DNA from: Albirhodobacter sp042466415
Lineage (GTDB): Bacteria; Pseudomonadota; Alphaproteobacteria; Rhodobacterales; Rhodobacteraceae
Length of the DNA: 64,000 nt
NCBI RefSeq assembly: GCF_042466415.1
Contig: NZ_JAXHCH010000002.1
Coordinates: 1,054,001-1,118,000 of the forward strand
Direction: 5' to 3'
The translations under genes were made by a program, and so were the position numbers. The notes under the pieces are model-generated. The model was not told the DNA's origin. It worked only from the letters and a program-made list of their open reading frames with translations, and did not search any database. Of this stretch, positions 8,399 through 17,163 are shown one piece after another. Numbering within the stretch: position 1 is the stretch's first letter; every line of letters begins with the position of its first letter.

Positions 8399-9544
8399 TC
8401 ACGGCTGCGCGGGAAAGGGACAGCGTTCGCGGGTTGCGGCATTTGCTCTGATTTTGTCCCGCTCAAGCGCAAGCCAGTAGGCCAGAACGACCAAGGGTCC
8501 GTTGTTGATCTCGCCACTCGCGATCAAAGCCATCATCCGATCAAACGAAATGATATGCGACCGGATATCCTCGCCTTCTTCCTCCAAGCCGCCGCCCCCT
8601 GACGGCAGGATAGACAAGTCGCAAAGGCCCACGAAATTATAGAGAAATTCAGCCTTTGCCCCCGGAGACGGATAATAGGAGGGCGCCTGAAGCAGATCGG
8701 AAAACGTGACGCCGGCCTCCTCCTCGCCCTCGCGACGGCCTGCCTCTTGCGGGGTCTCGCCCGCGTCAATGCGCCCAGCGACGCCCTCAAGCGACCAAGG
8801 ATTGAGATCGCCGCGCGCGAACAGCCCCGCGCGGAATTGCTCCACCAACAGCACCTGATCGCGGGCAGGATCATATGGCAAGATCACCACCGCATCGCCC
8901 GAGATGAAAGCCGCGCGTGAGATCTCGGCGCTCATTCCACCCGTGAACCGGCGGTGAGCCAGAACATAATCTTCAACCGCAAAAAACTTTGTATATCCTT
9001 GACTTACGCGGCGAAGCTCAACGTCATCCGGACGTGCGCGGCGACGAAGTTCTGCGGGGGCTTCTTGCGACCGCGCGCGCAAGCTGGAGGACGCCCGCAC
9101 CAAAACCATTGGCCAGCGCGCTTGCGCCTGCGCGGCATCCACATCCCCTAAACCGTCCATATGCCGCGTTATCGCGTCACGAATCAACGCCCCGTGCCGC
9201 GACAAAGCAGAGGCGAGATCCCAAGGCGCATCGCTGTCACACTGTTCCGGCAAACCCGCCCCGAGATAGGCCCGTGCGGGGAGACCACCCACCGAAACCG
9301 CCTGACCGCCTCCGGATAAATATTCCAGCCTTTCAATCACTTGCGCAGAACCGCTCACCTTAATCGCGGGGCATGAACTCCCCGTCTGCGCGACAATAGC
9401 CGGAATGACATCGCCCTGCACCGCGTAACCACTGAGCGAAATCGCCTCAGCGGGGCCCACCTCGGCCTGCGCGAACACAATCGCGCGCAGGGAGGGATCC
9501 GCGAGCCAGCCTGACAGAAGGACGTCTTGCGAAACTGCGCTCAT
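8399..9544 (-). CDS. trgB: TrgB-like NUDIX hydrolase
   Basis: About 381 residues in two parts. The N-terminal 150 residues resemble a gamma-glutamylcyclotransferase-like (GGCT) fold. The C-terminal half is an ADP-ribose-pyrophosphatase-type NUDIX domain with a Nudix box running from GRIDAGE to REGEEEAG. TrgB in Rhodobacter sphaeroides contributes to tellurite resistance with TrgA, mechanism unknown. The start at 9544 is chosen because it forms an ATGA overlap with the trgA stop; in-frame ATGs at 9550 and 9565 are also possible. Confidence 0.88.
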   Translation of the reverse strand: MSAVSQDVLLSGWLADPSLRAIVFAQAEVGPAEAISLSGYAVQGDVIPAIVAQTGSSCPAIKVSGSAQVIERLEYLSGGGQAVSVGGLPARAYLGAGLPEQCDSDAPWDLASALSRHGALIRDAITRHMDGLGDVDAAQAQARWPMVLVRASSSLRARSQEAPAELRRRARPDDVELRRVSQGYTKFFAVEDYVLAHRRFTGGMSAEISRAAFISGDAVVILPYDPARDQVLLVEQFRAGLFARGDLNPWSLEGVAGRIDAGETPQEAGRREGEEEAGVTFSDLLQAPSYYPSPGAKAEFLYNFVGLCDLSILPSGGGGLEEEGEDIRSHIISFDRMMALIASGEINNGPLVVLAYWLALERDKIRANAATRERCPFPAQP

Positions 9545-10035
9545 TGCCATTTTGCTCCGGCCCAAGAGGCCACAATCCCGATCAGCGCGGCCCCGACCGC
9601 CACCGCGCCGATCAATTCAGGCTGCGCCAGATCCTGCGCAAAGCTGAGCGCCTGCCCGACGATATCGGTGACAGCCTCCATCGGGCCGTCATATTGCCCG
9701 CGCACCGAGCCGCGCAACATTTGCACAAGCCCAATGCTGAGCAGAATATAAAGTGTGAAGAACACCGCCCCCTTGAGACCGGTGGAAATACCGCGGCTGA
9801 CGCTGCCCTCGCCGGTGCTTCGCTTGCCATGCCCGAGGTTGAGCGACATCGTATCGGGGCCGATCACCGTCCACCCTACGAAGCCGCCGATCGCCGCGCA
9901 AAGCGGAACGAGATACCCCATGCGCGAGTGATCTTTCAGGATCAACATCGCCTCTCCGCCGCAGTAATATCCCAATCCTCCAAGCCCGATACAGGCAACG
10001 AGCTTTCCCGCGGTGGGCATTTTGGGCTGGGACAT
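9541..10035 (-). CDS. trgA: TrgA-like tellurite-resistance membrane protein
   Basis: A 164-residue integral membrane protein with four hydrophobic segments (roughly residues 10-28, 38-58, 85-108 and 138-158). Size, topology and placement directly before the trgB-like NUDIX gene and cysK match the trgAB locus known from Rhodobacter. It is the first gene of the probable trgA-trgB-cysK-mscS-alaX unit, so the promoter should lie in the 102 bases between it and phr. Its biochemical role is not known. Confidence 0.85.
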   Translation of the reverse strand: MSQPKMPTAGKLVACIGLGGLGYYCGGEAMLILKDHSRMGYLVPLCAAIGGFVGWTVIGPDTMSLNLGHGKRSTGEGSVSRGISTGLKGAVFFTLYILLSIGLVQMLRGSVRGQYDGPMEAVTDIVGQALSFAQDLAQPELIGAVAVGAALIGIVASWAGAKWQ

Positions 10036-10137
10036 CGGTTTTCCTTCACGGCGGCGGGCGGAGCTTTGTCACTGCGACAGCCCTGATCGGGCCGCGCTTA
10101 GTTTCACCGCTCGCGCGCGGGTAATCAAGAGGCCGCG

Positions 10138-11634
10138 TCACTCGGCCTTCTTCATCCCCTTCAGCGCCTCCAAAGCGCGCTGGCGCCCATGATCGAGCGC
10201 GATGATTGGCGCGGGATAACGATCTTTTGGCGACATCCCCCACGAGACCGGAATTGCCTCGAAATACGCGAGGGCATCTTCATGCGGGCGGCTGCGGCCC
10301 TCGGCAATGAAACGATCGCGATAGGCGCCGGATTTGTCGAATTTCTCCGCTTGGCCCGAAGGGTTAAAGACGCGGAAATAGGGCGAGGCATCAGGGCCAC
10401 ACCCCGCAACCCATTGCCAACCCATCGCATTCGACGCCGCGTCCCAATCGGTGAGGCAATCATCAAACCACGCCCGCCCGATCCGCCAATCCGTGAGAAG
10501 ATGCTTGGTCAGATAAGAGGCGCAAATCATCCGCGCGCGATTGTGCATCGTGCCCGTCACAAACATCTCGCGCATTGCGGCATCGACGAATGGCTCGCCT
10601 GTGCGCCCCCGACGCCACGCCTCCGCCGCCTTATTTTCCTGAAGCCAGGCAAAATTCTCCCAATCCGGCTTCCAGCATTTGGTTGCGAGTTCGGGATAAT
10701 GATACAGCAGATGCCACGCGAATTCGCGCCAAACGAGTTCCTTTACGAAATGCTCGACCCCTTCCGAACCTTCCCCCGCGAAGCCCGCGCGCTCCATCGC
10801 GGCCCATCCCGCATGCCAGATTTCACGCGCCGAGATCTCGCCATAGGTCAGGTTTTCCGAAAGCCCTGATGTTGCGATCTTGTCGGGGAAATCTCGGTCG
10901 GTTTTATAACTCTCGGCCTGCGATGCGAGAAAATCACCCAATCGCGCGCGCGCGGCGGGCTCGCCCACACGCGTAAAATTGGCGACAACGCTTGCCCCGC
11001 GCCGCATTGCCTGGCCCATGCGCCAATCGTCCAGATCGTCGCTCGACGGCCACTGATCGGGCGCGGGCCATGTTGCGGGCGCCGCGAGACAGGGCGCCAC
11101 ATCGCGGCCGCGCACAGATTTCCAGAAGGGCGAGTAAACGCGGTAGGGGCCGCCCTGCCCGGTTTCGACGTCCCAAGGTTCGAAAATCACGTGGCCGTTG
11201 AAGCTTTTGGCCTCGATCTCGCGCTCGATCAGCATCGATTTAATAGCCGTATCGCGCGCGACCGAGGCAGGATCGTAAAGACGCGTCCAATACACCGCGC
11301 TTGCGCCCGTCTCATCGACCAATCGCGCGATTTCGTCACGCGCCGCACCGCGCCGCAAAATCACCCGCCCGCCGATCGACGCGACGCTCCGCGCGAACTC
11401 TGCCAGCCCGAGCCCCATGCGCCACCGCGCCGCAGCCCCCAAATCCTCGACCGTCTCATCATACAAAAACACGCCGATGACGGGCCGCCCTGTCGCCATC
11501 GCGGCATGAAGTGCGGGATGGTCGAACAGCCTGAAATCCCGCCGGAACCACACCAGAACCGGCGCGGCCCCTGCCGCCTTCCCTGAACCGTTCTCGTCTT
11601 GTGTCTTGGGCGCGCGCTCACTCGTGGTCATCAA
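10138..11634 (-). CDS. phrB: Deoxyribodipyrimidine photolyase
   Basis: A 498-residue class I CPD photolyase/cryptochrome-family flavoprotein that repairs UV-induced pyrimidine dimers using blue light. The N-terminal antenna-binding Rossmann domain starts with VLVWFRRDFRLFDHPAL. The FAD domain has ELVWREFAWHLLYHYP, the GRTGEPFVDAAMREM motif, MHNRARM and the DWDAASNAMGWQWVAGCG block, all conserved. It lies upstream of trgA on the same strand, 102 bases away. Grouping of UV and oxidative-stress functions here is consistent with a surface-water organism. Confidence 0.96.
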   Translation of the reverse strand: MMTTSERAPKTQDENGSGKAAGAAPVLVWFRRDFRLFDHPALHAAMATGRPVIGVFLYDETVEDLGAAARWRMGLGLAEFARSVASIGGRVILRRGAARDEIARLVDETGASAVYWTRLYDPASVARDTAIKSMLIEREIEAKSFNGHVIFEPWDVETGQGGPYRVYSPFWKSVRGRDVAPCLAAPATWPAPDQWPSSDDLDDWRMGQAMRRGASVVANFTRVGEPAARARLGDFLASQAESYKTDRDFPDKIATSGLSENLTYGEISAREIWHAGWAAMERAGFAGEGSEGVEHFVKELVWREFAWHLLYHYPELATKCWKPDWENFAWLQENKAAEAWRRGRTGEPFVDAAMREMFVTGTMHNRARMICASYLTKHLLTDWRIGRAWFDDCLTDWDAASNAMGWQWVAGCGPDASPYFRVFNPSGQAEKFDKSGAYRDRFIAEGRSRPHEDALAYFEAIPVSWGMSPKDRYPAPIIALDHGRQRALEALKGMKKAE

Positions 11635-11827
11635 CAGCTCCTTTAAACATCGTCCCGTCCGGTTGAGTGCCGCGATTTAGGGCAGGGTTTGCATCTGACC
11701 AGCGTTTGCCGCGGCCCTTCACACATCCAGCTCAACCACAGGCCCGCCCATCCGAAATTTCCTCTTGCCGCAGAAAAATCCCGCGACTAGCCTCTTGCTT
11801 AACTAACGCCAAGTTGAAAGGTTTTCG

Positions 11828-12871
11828 ATGAAAAACGCTCTGCTCGCTACCTCCGCCCTGATCGCCCTTACCTTGCCTGCCCATGCGGCCGATCCTGATC
11901 TTTTGGTGTTTGATTGGGCGGGCTTTGAGGAGCCGGGCCTGTTTACGAGCTACACCGAAAAGCACGGTGATGGCCCGAGCTACACATTCTACGGCGACGA
12001 TGACGAGGCCTATCAAAAGCTCGCTTCGGGCTTCAAGGCCGATACAGCGCATCCTTGCTCGCAAATGGTTTCTAAATACCGCGATGCGGGCCTGATTGAG
12101 CCTTGGGATGTTACAAAAATCCCGGAATTTGCGAATATCGATCCGAAATTCCTGAAATCCCCAATCTTCCAAGATGACACGGGCGTTTGGTTCATCCCGA
12201 CGGATTGGGGCGCCACTGCGGTTGCGTACAACCCTGAGGAAGTACCTGCGGAAGACGTGGCTTCGCTGAACGTCTTTTTGAATGCCGACTATGAGGGCCG
12301 GATCTCCTTGCCTGACAGCTCGGACGATGTCTGGGCGCTGGCCTATCTCGCGACGGGCGTGACGGATTGGACAGAGGTCTCGCAAGAGCAGTTTGATGCG
12401 GCGGCGGCATGGCTGCGCGAGGCGCATAAGAACGTGCAAAGCTACTGGGCCGATCCTTCCGAACAAGCACAAACCATGGCATCGGGCGAAGTTCTGATCT
12501 CGTGGTCGTGGAACGACGGCGTGACCTATCTGCGCGATGACGACTATCCGGTCGCCTTCCAGCGTGAAGCGACTGAGGGCTCCTCGACGTTCTTCTGCGG
12601 GTTCGTGAACCTGAAAGATGGCCCCGGGTCGGAAGAAAAGCTTTATGATTTCATCAACGCGTGGCTTGCTCCGTCGTCCGGTCCGGCGCTGAAAGACGCG
12701 ATCGGCTATGGTCACACCAATACCAAAGCGATGGAGTTGATCTCTGACGAAGAGTTGGACGTTGCGGGCGTTGGCCCGATCGATGCACCGATCCTCGCCC
12801 AAACACCGAACGATCCTGAGCTGCGCGAGAAACAGCTTGCCGAGTTCGAGAAAATCAAAGCCGGATACTGA
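11828..12871 (+). CDS. Spermidine/putrescine-type ABC solute-binding protein
   Basis: A 347-residue periplasmic binding protein (PotD/PotF, SBP_bac family). A Sec signal peptide ends at PAHA-ADPD. The mature start LLVFDWAGFEEPGLF and the later FIPTDWGATAVAYN and SWSWNDG segments follow the PotD pattern in which acidic and aromatic residues bind polyamines. No permease or ATPase gene is adjacent, so it is an orphan binding protein whose transporter must lie elsewhere. A strong terminator follows at 12895. The ligand is inferred from family only. Confidence 0.88.
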   Translation: MKNALLATSALIALTLPAHAADPDLLVFDWAGFEEPGLFTSYTEKHGDGPSYTFYGDDDEAYQKLASGFKADTAHPCSQMVSKYRDAGLIEPWDVTKIPEFANIDPKFLKSPIFQDDTGVWFIPTDWGATAVAYNPEEVPAEDVASLNVFLNADYEGRISLPDSSDDVWALAYLATGVTDWTEVSQEQFDAAAAWLREAHKNVQSYWADPSEQAQTMASGEVLISWSWNDGVTYLRDDDYPVAFQREATEGSSTFFCGFVNLKDGPGSEEKLYDFINAWLAPSSGPALKDAIGYGHTNTKAMELISDEELDVAGVGPIDAPILAQTPNDPELREKQLAEFEKIKAGY

Positions 12872-12894
12872 TCCGTCCTCACACGATTGGAAAA

Positions 12895-12916
12895 GGCGCC
12901 TTCGGGCGCCTTTTTT
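12895..12916 (+). terminator. Rho-independent terminator of the binding-protein gene
   Basis: GGCGCC, loop TTCG, GGCGCC, then six T residues, 23 bases after the stop codon. Confidence 0.93.
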
Positions 12917-13015
12917 CGTGCACAAGCGCCATCTCGCACCGCGCGCGCGGCCGCCGCGCATCGCGGGCCTCCCCCCGTCGCGCTGCATGCGGGGCGAAAT
13001 CTTGGGATCTGCCGC

Positions 13016-13044
13016 TTGAAGCCGACCGAGCGCCCGCCTATATA
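13016..13044 (+). promoter_or_regulatory. Probable sigma-70 promoter of ssrA
   Basis: TTGAAG at 13016-13021 and TATATA at 13039-13044 are separated by exactly 17 bases, placing a transcription start near 13051, just ahead of the tmRNA precursor. Read directly from the sequence; not tested. Confidence 0.6.
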
Positions 13045-13050
13045 GGGGGT

Positions 13051-13368
13051 GTTCGGGGCTTGCTTCGGACTATGGACATAAACGCGCTCGTAATAAGCGG
13101 ATCGGACCCGGGGGCGGTACCCGGCGACTCCACCAATAGTCCTTCATTTGGGGCGAGCGGGGTCGAAATAGGATCGACGAACGTCTAAAGGGGTTATGCT
13201 TTGTCTCGGTGAGCTACTACCGTTATCGGTGCAAATCGTACAGTTGCAAATGACAACCGTGCTCCGGCAATGGCTCTGGCTGCGTAAGCAGTTCGGGTCG
13301 CCGAAACTAAGTCCTTACGCTTAGCAGCCTAAGGCGGGGTTCGGAGGTACCTGGCAACAGAAACCTCC
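13051..13368 (+). ncRNA. ssrA: Circularly permuted two-piece tmRNA
   Basis: The alphaproteobacterial permuted tmRNA rescues stalled ribosomes. The tRNA-like acceptor piece comes first and ends in CTCCACCA at 13128-13135. A short spacer follows, and the coding piece begins near 13150 with GGGGCGAGC. The tag reading frame at 13246-13287 encodes ANDNRAPAMALAA followed by TAA, the expected hydrophobic LAA-type degron. A GGAGGT/ACCTCC hairpin closes the gene near 13368. Exact 5' and 3' processing sites are estimated. sspB, whose product recognises the tag, is the next gene. Confidence 0.95.
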
Positions 13369-13611
13369 ACTTTCCCCCCATCATGAGGCGCGCCGTTTCC
13401 AGCGCCCGACAGTGCGGCGCTGGCCATAACATATTGCGGTGACTGGAATATCCCATCCTCGCGCCACAGCTGATCGGATGTCACGGGCCGCCTTCGCAGC
13501 CACAACGCCCCCCTTTCCATCTACAACGAATCCCTTATGCTAAGGATAAGTGGCCCAGACGGGCGCAGACAGAGTCACGACCCCGATTGCGGGCGGAAGA
13601 AGGAAGATCCC

Positions 13612-14073
13612 ATGTCGCGCGGCATTGATTACGGCAGCCTCATGCACCGCGCGATGCGCGGGTTGATCCAATCCGTCTTGGAGGATGTGGCGGCGAATGG
13701 CCTGCCGGGCGACCACCACTTCTTCATCACGCTGAACACCCGTGTCGAGGGTGTGGAGATCGCGGATTGGCTTCGGGAACGCTACCCCGAGGAGCTCACG
13801 ATTGTCGTCCAAAACTGGTTCGACAATCTTATCGTGGATGAGAACGGTTTTGAGATCACCCTGAATTTCGGCGATAATCCGGAAGCTCTGAAAATCCCGT
13901 TCGACGCTGTTCTGACCTTTGTCGATCCTTCTGTCGAATTCGGATTGCGGTTTGAATCGCATGAGCATGATGACGACGATGATGAAGATTTCGATGATGA
14001 GGACGACGACGACACGCCCGAGCCCCCGCGCGGCGCAGCGGAAGTGGTCAGCCTCGATAAGTGGCGGAAATAA
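13612..14073 (+). CDS. sspB: SspB-family ClpXP adaptor
   Basis: About 153 residues. The conserved start SRGIDYGSLMHRAMRGL, HHFFITLNT, FDNLIVDENGFEITLNFG and DPSVEFGLRF segments identify the alphaproteobacterial SspB adaptor, which tethers ssrA-tagged substrates to ClpX. The linker is highly acidic (Asp/Glu-rich, residues about 115-135) and leads to a basic C-terminal VVSLDKWRK, the expected ClpX-binding tail. The start at 13612 has AAGGAAG upstream; an earlier in-frame ATG at 13537 lacks one. It lies 243 bases downstream of ssrA on the same strand. Confidence 0.93.
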   Translation: MSRGIDYGSLMHRAMRGLIQSVLEDVAANGLPGDHHFFITLNTRVEGVEIADWLRERYPEELTIVVQNWFDNLIVDENGFEITLNFGDNPEALKIPFDAVLTFVDPSVEFGLRFESHEHDDDDDEDFDDEDDDDTPEPPRGAAEVVSLDKWRK

Positions 14074-14224
14074 AACCGCAACTGGCCGGATCGCGGCCAA
14101 GGCGTAAATTCGCTCCAAATTGCGAGCGCTAACACAATGAAAACGCTGTATACCGCCGCATACTAATTGCCATTAGCCCCCCAAGCCTCTATGAAAGCTG
14201 CAAATCTTTTATGGAGGCTTGAAC

Positions 14225-15619
14225 ATGACCGCCACCCGTACCGAGACCGATAGCTTCGGCCCGCTAGAGGTTCCTTCCGACAAATATTGGGGCGCGCAGA
14301 CGCAGCGCTCGATCATGAACTTCCCCATCGGATGGGAACGCCAGCCCGTTGCGATCATTCGCGCACTCGGCGTGATCAAGAAAGCCTGCGCGCTGGTAAA
14401 CGTCGCACAAGGCGATATGGATGCCGAGATCGGCAACATGATCGCCGCCGCCGCGACGGAAGTGATCGACGGCAAGTTCGATGACAACTTCCCGCTGGTC
14501 GTGTGGCAAACAGGTTCGGGCACGCAATCGAACATGAACGCGAATGAGGTGATCTCGAACCGCGCGATTGAGATGATGGGCGGCGTGATGGGCTCGAAAA
14601 AGCCTGTGCATCCCAATGACCATTGCAACATGGGGCAATCGTCAAATGACACCTTCCCGACCGCGATGCATGTCGCCATCGGGATGATGGCGCGCGATAC
14701 ACTCCTGCCGGGCCTGCGCAAATTGCACGCGGCGCTGGCGGCGAAATCGGAAGAGTTCAAAGATATCATCAAGATCGGCCGCACACATACGCAAGACGCG
14801 ACGCCTTTGACGCTGGGCCAGGAGTTCGGCGGCTACGCGCATCAGGTCGCGAAAGGCATCGCGCGGGTTGAGGCCTGCCTGCCCGATATTTACGAGCTGG
14901 CGCAGGGCGGCACGGCCGTCGGCACCGGCCTGAACACCCGCGTTGGCTGGGATAGCCGTGTGGCGGCGCAGATCGCGGAGATCACTTCCCTGCCCTTCGT
15001 CACCGCGCCAAACAAGTTCGAGGCGCTCGCCGCGCATGATGCGATGGTGATGTTCTCGGGCGCGCTCAAAACCGTGGCGGCATCGCTGTTCAAAATCGCT
15101 AACGACATGCGGCTATTGGGCTCCGGCCCGCGCTCGGGTCTGGGCGAGCTGATCTTGCCGGAGAACGAGCCGGGATCGTCGATCATGCCGGGCAAAGTGA
15201 ACCCGACGCAGGCGGAGGCGCTGACGATGGTCTGCGCGCATGTGATGGGCAATGATGCGGCGGTGGGCTTTGCGGGCTCGCAAGGGCATTTCGAATTGAA
15301 CGTCTACAACCCGATGATGTCTTATAACGTGTTGCAATCCATGCAGCTTTTGGGCGACGCGGCGGGATCGTTCACCGATAACATGGTGGTGGGCACGCAG
15401 GCCAACGTGGCGCGGATCGACAAGCTGATGAAGGAAAGCCTGATGCTGGTGACGGCGCTGGCCCCGACGATTGGCTATGATAACGCCACCAAAGTCGCGA
15501 AAACCGCGCATAAAAACGGCACGAACCTCAAGGATGAGGCGATCGCGCTCGGCTTTGTGGATGCGGAGACGTTTGATCGCATTGTGCGGCCGGAAGATAT
15601 GGTTGGCCCAAAAGGCTGA
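14225..15619 (+). CDS. fumC: Class II fumarate hydratase
   Basis: A 464-residue fumarase interconverting fumarate and L-malate in the TCA cycle; homotetrameric, iron-independent family. The signature GSSIMPGKVNPTQAE is complete, as are TGSGTQSNMNANEV and the GRTHTQDATPLTLGQE block with the catalytic His. The ATG at 14225 is preceded by GGAGG seven bases upstream; a TTG six bases earlier is less likely. It stands alone with its own terminator at 15639. Confidence 0.98.
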   Translation: MTATRTETDSFGPLEVPSDKYWGAQTQRSIMNFPIGWERQPVAIIRALGVIKKACALVNVAQGDMDAEIGNMIAAAATEVIDGKFDDNFPLVVWQTGSGTQSNMNANEVISNRAIEMMGGVMGSKKPVHPNDHCNMGQSSNDTFPTAMHVAIGMMARDTLLPGLRKLHAALAAKSEEFKDIIKIGRTHTQDATPLTLGQEFGGYAHQVAKGIARVEACLPDIYELAQGGTAVGTGLNTRVGWDSRVAAQIAEITSLPFVTAPNKFEALAAHDAMVMFSGALKTVAASLFKIANDMRLLGSGPRSGLGELILPENEPGSSIMPGKVNPTQAEALTMVCAHVMGNDAAVGFAGSQGHFELNVYNPMMSYNVLQSMQLLGDAAGSFTDNMVVGTQANVARIDKLMKESLMLVTALAPTIGYDNATKVAKTAHKNGTNLKDEAIALGFVDAETFDRIVRPEDMVGPKG

Positions 15620-15638
15620 GTCAGCTAAATTCATTTTA

Positions 15639-15663
15639 GGGCGGCCTTCGGGTCGCCCTTTTT
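15639..15663 (+). terminator. Rho-independent terminator of fumC
   Basis: GGGCGGCC, loop TTCG, GGTCGCCC, then five T residues, 19 bases after the fumC stop codon. Confidence 0.93.
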
Positions 15664-15829
15664 GCTGCGCGCCCCCCTGCGGGAGCGGGGCTTGGGGGCT
15701 CTGCCCCCTCTGCTTCGCATTCACCCCCGGGATATTTCAAGCAACCGGAACTGGAGGGTCGCATCGCAACAGGCGCTGACTTTTGCGCGCCCCTCTTTTC
15801 GCAGCCTCGTAAACATGCGATAATGCGGC

Positions 15830-16027
15830 ATGAGCAACGTGACCAACCTCAATCAGTTTCGCAAAGCGAAAGCACGCGCAGACAAGCGCGTGACGGCTGA
15901 TGCCAATGCCACGAAATTTGGCCGCACGAAAGCGCAGCGCGCGCTTGAGGAGGCGCAGTCACAGCGTGCGAGATCCAGTCTGGACGGGCACGAGATCGCG
16001 CCGCCAAAGGATGACGACGCGCCATGA
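15830..16027 (+). CDS. DUF4169 family protein
   Basis: A 65-residue, highly charged protein starting MSNVTNLNQFRKAKARADKR, the pattern of the alphaproteobacterial DUF4169 family. Probably helical and soluble; function unknown. Its stop overlaps the start of the ribbon-helix-helix gene by four bases, so the two are co-translated, a pairing common in Rhodobacteraceae. Confidence 0.85.
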   Translation: MSNVTNLNQFRKAKARADKRVTADANATKFGRTKAQRALEEAQSQRARSSLDGHEIAPPKDDDAP

Positions 16028-16254
16028 GCCGCCCTGCGAAGCATTCCCTTACGCTTGGCGGACACCGGACCTCGGTCACGCTGGAGGATGAATTCTGGCA
16101 GGCGTTTCGCGAAATTGCCGAGGCTGAGGGCAAAGGGCTCAATGCGCTTGCCGCAGAGATCGACGCTGCACGGGGGACAGCAAGCGCCGGCGTGACCGCC
16201 GGTCTGGCGACTGCGATCCGGCTGTATGTCCTGGCCTATTACCGCAAACGGTGA
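16024..16254 (+). CDS. Ribbon-helix-helix domain protein
   Basis: A 76-residue protein of the RHH_4 type. The beta strand HRTSVTLEDEFWQAFREIA is followed by helix GLNALAAEIDAA and a C-terminal helix with AIRLYVLAYYR. Proteins of this fold bind DNA as dimers through the strand. It is translationally coupled to the DUF4169 gene and ends 18 bases from the convergent olsA. The target is unknown. Confidence 0.87.
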   Translation: MSRPAKHSLTLGGHRTSVTLEDEFWQAFREIAEAEGKGLNALAAEIDAARGTASAGVTAGLATAIRLYVLAYYRKR

Positions 16255-16272
16255 TCTGTCCGTCGTTGGATG

Positions 16273-17148
16273 TTACTGCGGCGCTGCCTGCTGCGCGTGA
16301 TCGAAGCCCATCCGGATCTGATGCTCGCAATGTGCGCTAAGATCTTTGCGCGACGCGAAATCTTCAACCTTGACCGGTGGATGGAAGATGATGTCCACCG
16401 AGCCTTGCGTTCCCGCGCCGAGGACTTGCGCGAAATGCGGCGCAAACCCCATATCCCCCCAGAATCCGTAGAAGCTGGCAGGACGATTTGGGGGAGCGTG
16501 ATAGACCACGCTGACCGGTTGAATATGCATCACGGACTTAAGGTGATGCGTGAAGAATGCCGCAAAAAGCGTTGATTTAAATGGCAAAACTCTTTTTGAA
16601 TCCGAAGACGTCCCCTCGGGAAAGAACACCAACCGATTGCCCGCATCAATATGCGTTTCAAACACCTCTTGCTGCGCGCGCGCCTCCTTCGGATCGCGTT
16701 TGATGAACACGGTTCCGACCGCTTTCGCGAGCCCGCCGATCACGGGCCAGCGCGCTACCTCCTCCTTGGACACAAAAATCACTTGCTGACAGGCGTTGAG
16801 TGCGAAGATGTCGAGCCAGCTTGAATGGTTCGCCACGACAGCGCCTCTTGCGCGCATGGGCGTTCCGGTGACTCGGTAGCCCATCCCGATCAGTCGAAAA
16901 AATCCGCGCGATACGAGGCGCACGATCTGCGCCGAGCCATAGGATTGATCGCGCCCCCCGCCCGACCGAGGCCCACCCGATTTGGGCCTGCGTGCCGCGC
17001 ACAGCTCGATAAACCGCGCGAGCCAGAACATCAAAAGCCCCGCGTAGACCAAGCACAAGATCAGAGCCAAACGTAGCCCCGCGCGCACCCACCCCATCAC
17101 CCCTAGCGGGGGGTAAACGGGCGGCTCAACCCCGCGCCAAGTGCTCAT
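16273..17148 (-). CDS. olsA: Lysophospholipid/lyso-ornithine-lipid acyltransferase
   Basis: A 291-residue membrane-bound O-acyltransferase of the PlsC family. The HX4D catalytic box is NHSSWLDIF, the substrate motif is FFPEGTSSDSKRV, and there is an N-terminal membrane helix at about residues 22-45. Downstream of the olsB-like gene by 15 bases, it is best read as OlsA, which adds the second fatty acid to lyso-ornithine lipid to give the phosphorus-free membrane lipid. The general 1-acylglycerol-3-phosphate activity known for some OlsA proteins cannot be excluded. Confidence 0.9.
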   Translation of the reverse strand: MSTWRGVEPPVYPPLGVMGWVRAGLRLALILCLVYAGLLMFWLARFIELCAARRPKSGGPRSGGGRDQSYGSAQIVRLVSRGFFRLIGMGYRVTGTPMRARGAVVANHSSWLDIFALNACQQVIFVSKEEVARWPVIGGLAKAVGTVFIKRDPKEARAQQEVFETHIDAGNRLVFFPEGTSSDSKRVLPFKSTLFAAFFTHHLKSVMHIQPVSVVYHAPPNRPASFYGFWGDMGFAPHFAQVLGAGTQGSVDIIFHPPVKVEDFASRKDLSAHCEHQIRMGFDHAQQAAPQ

Positions 17149-17163
17149 ATGATCTCCTTAGGG

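Noticed and set aside
11732..12988. 418-codon open frame antisense to the solute-binding protein
   Set aside because: The plus-strand gene has a signal peptide, family motifs and a terminator; the reverse frame has none.
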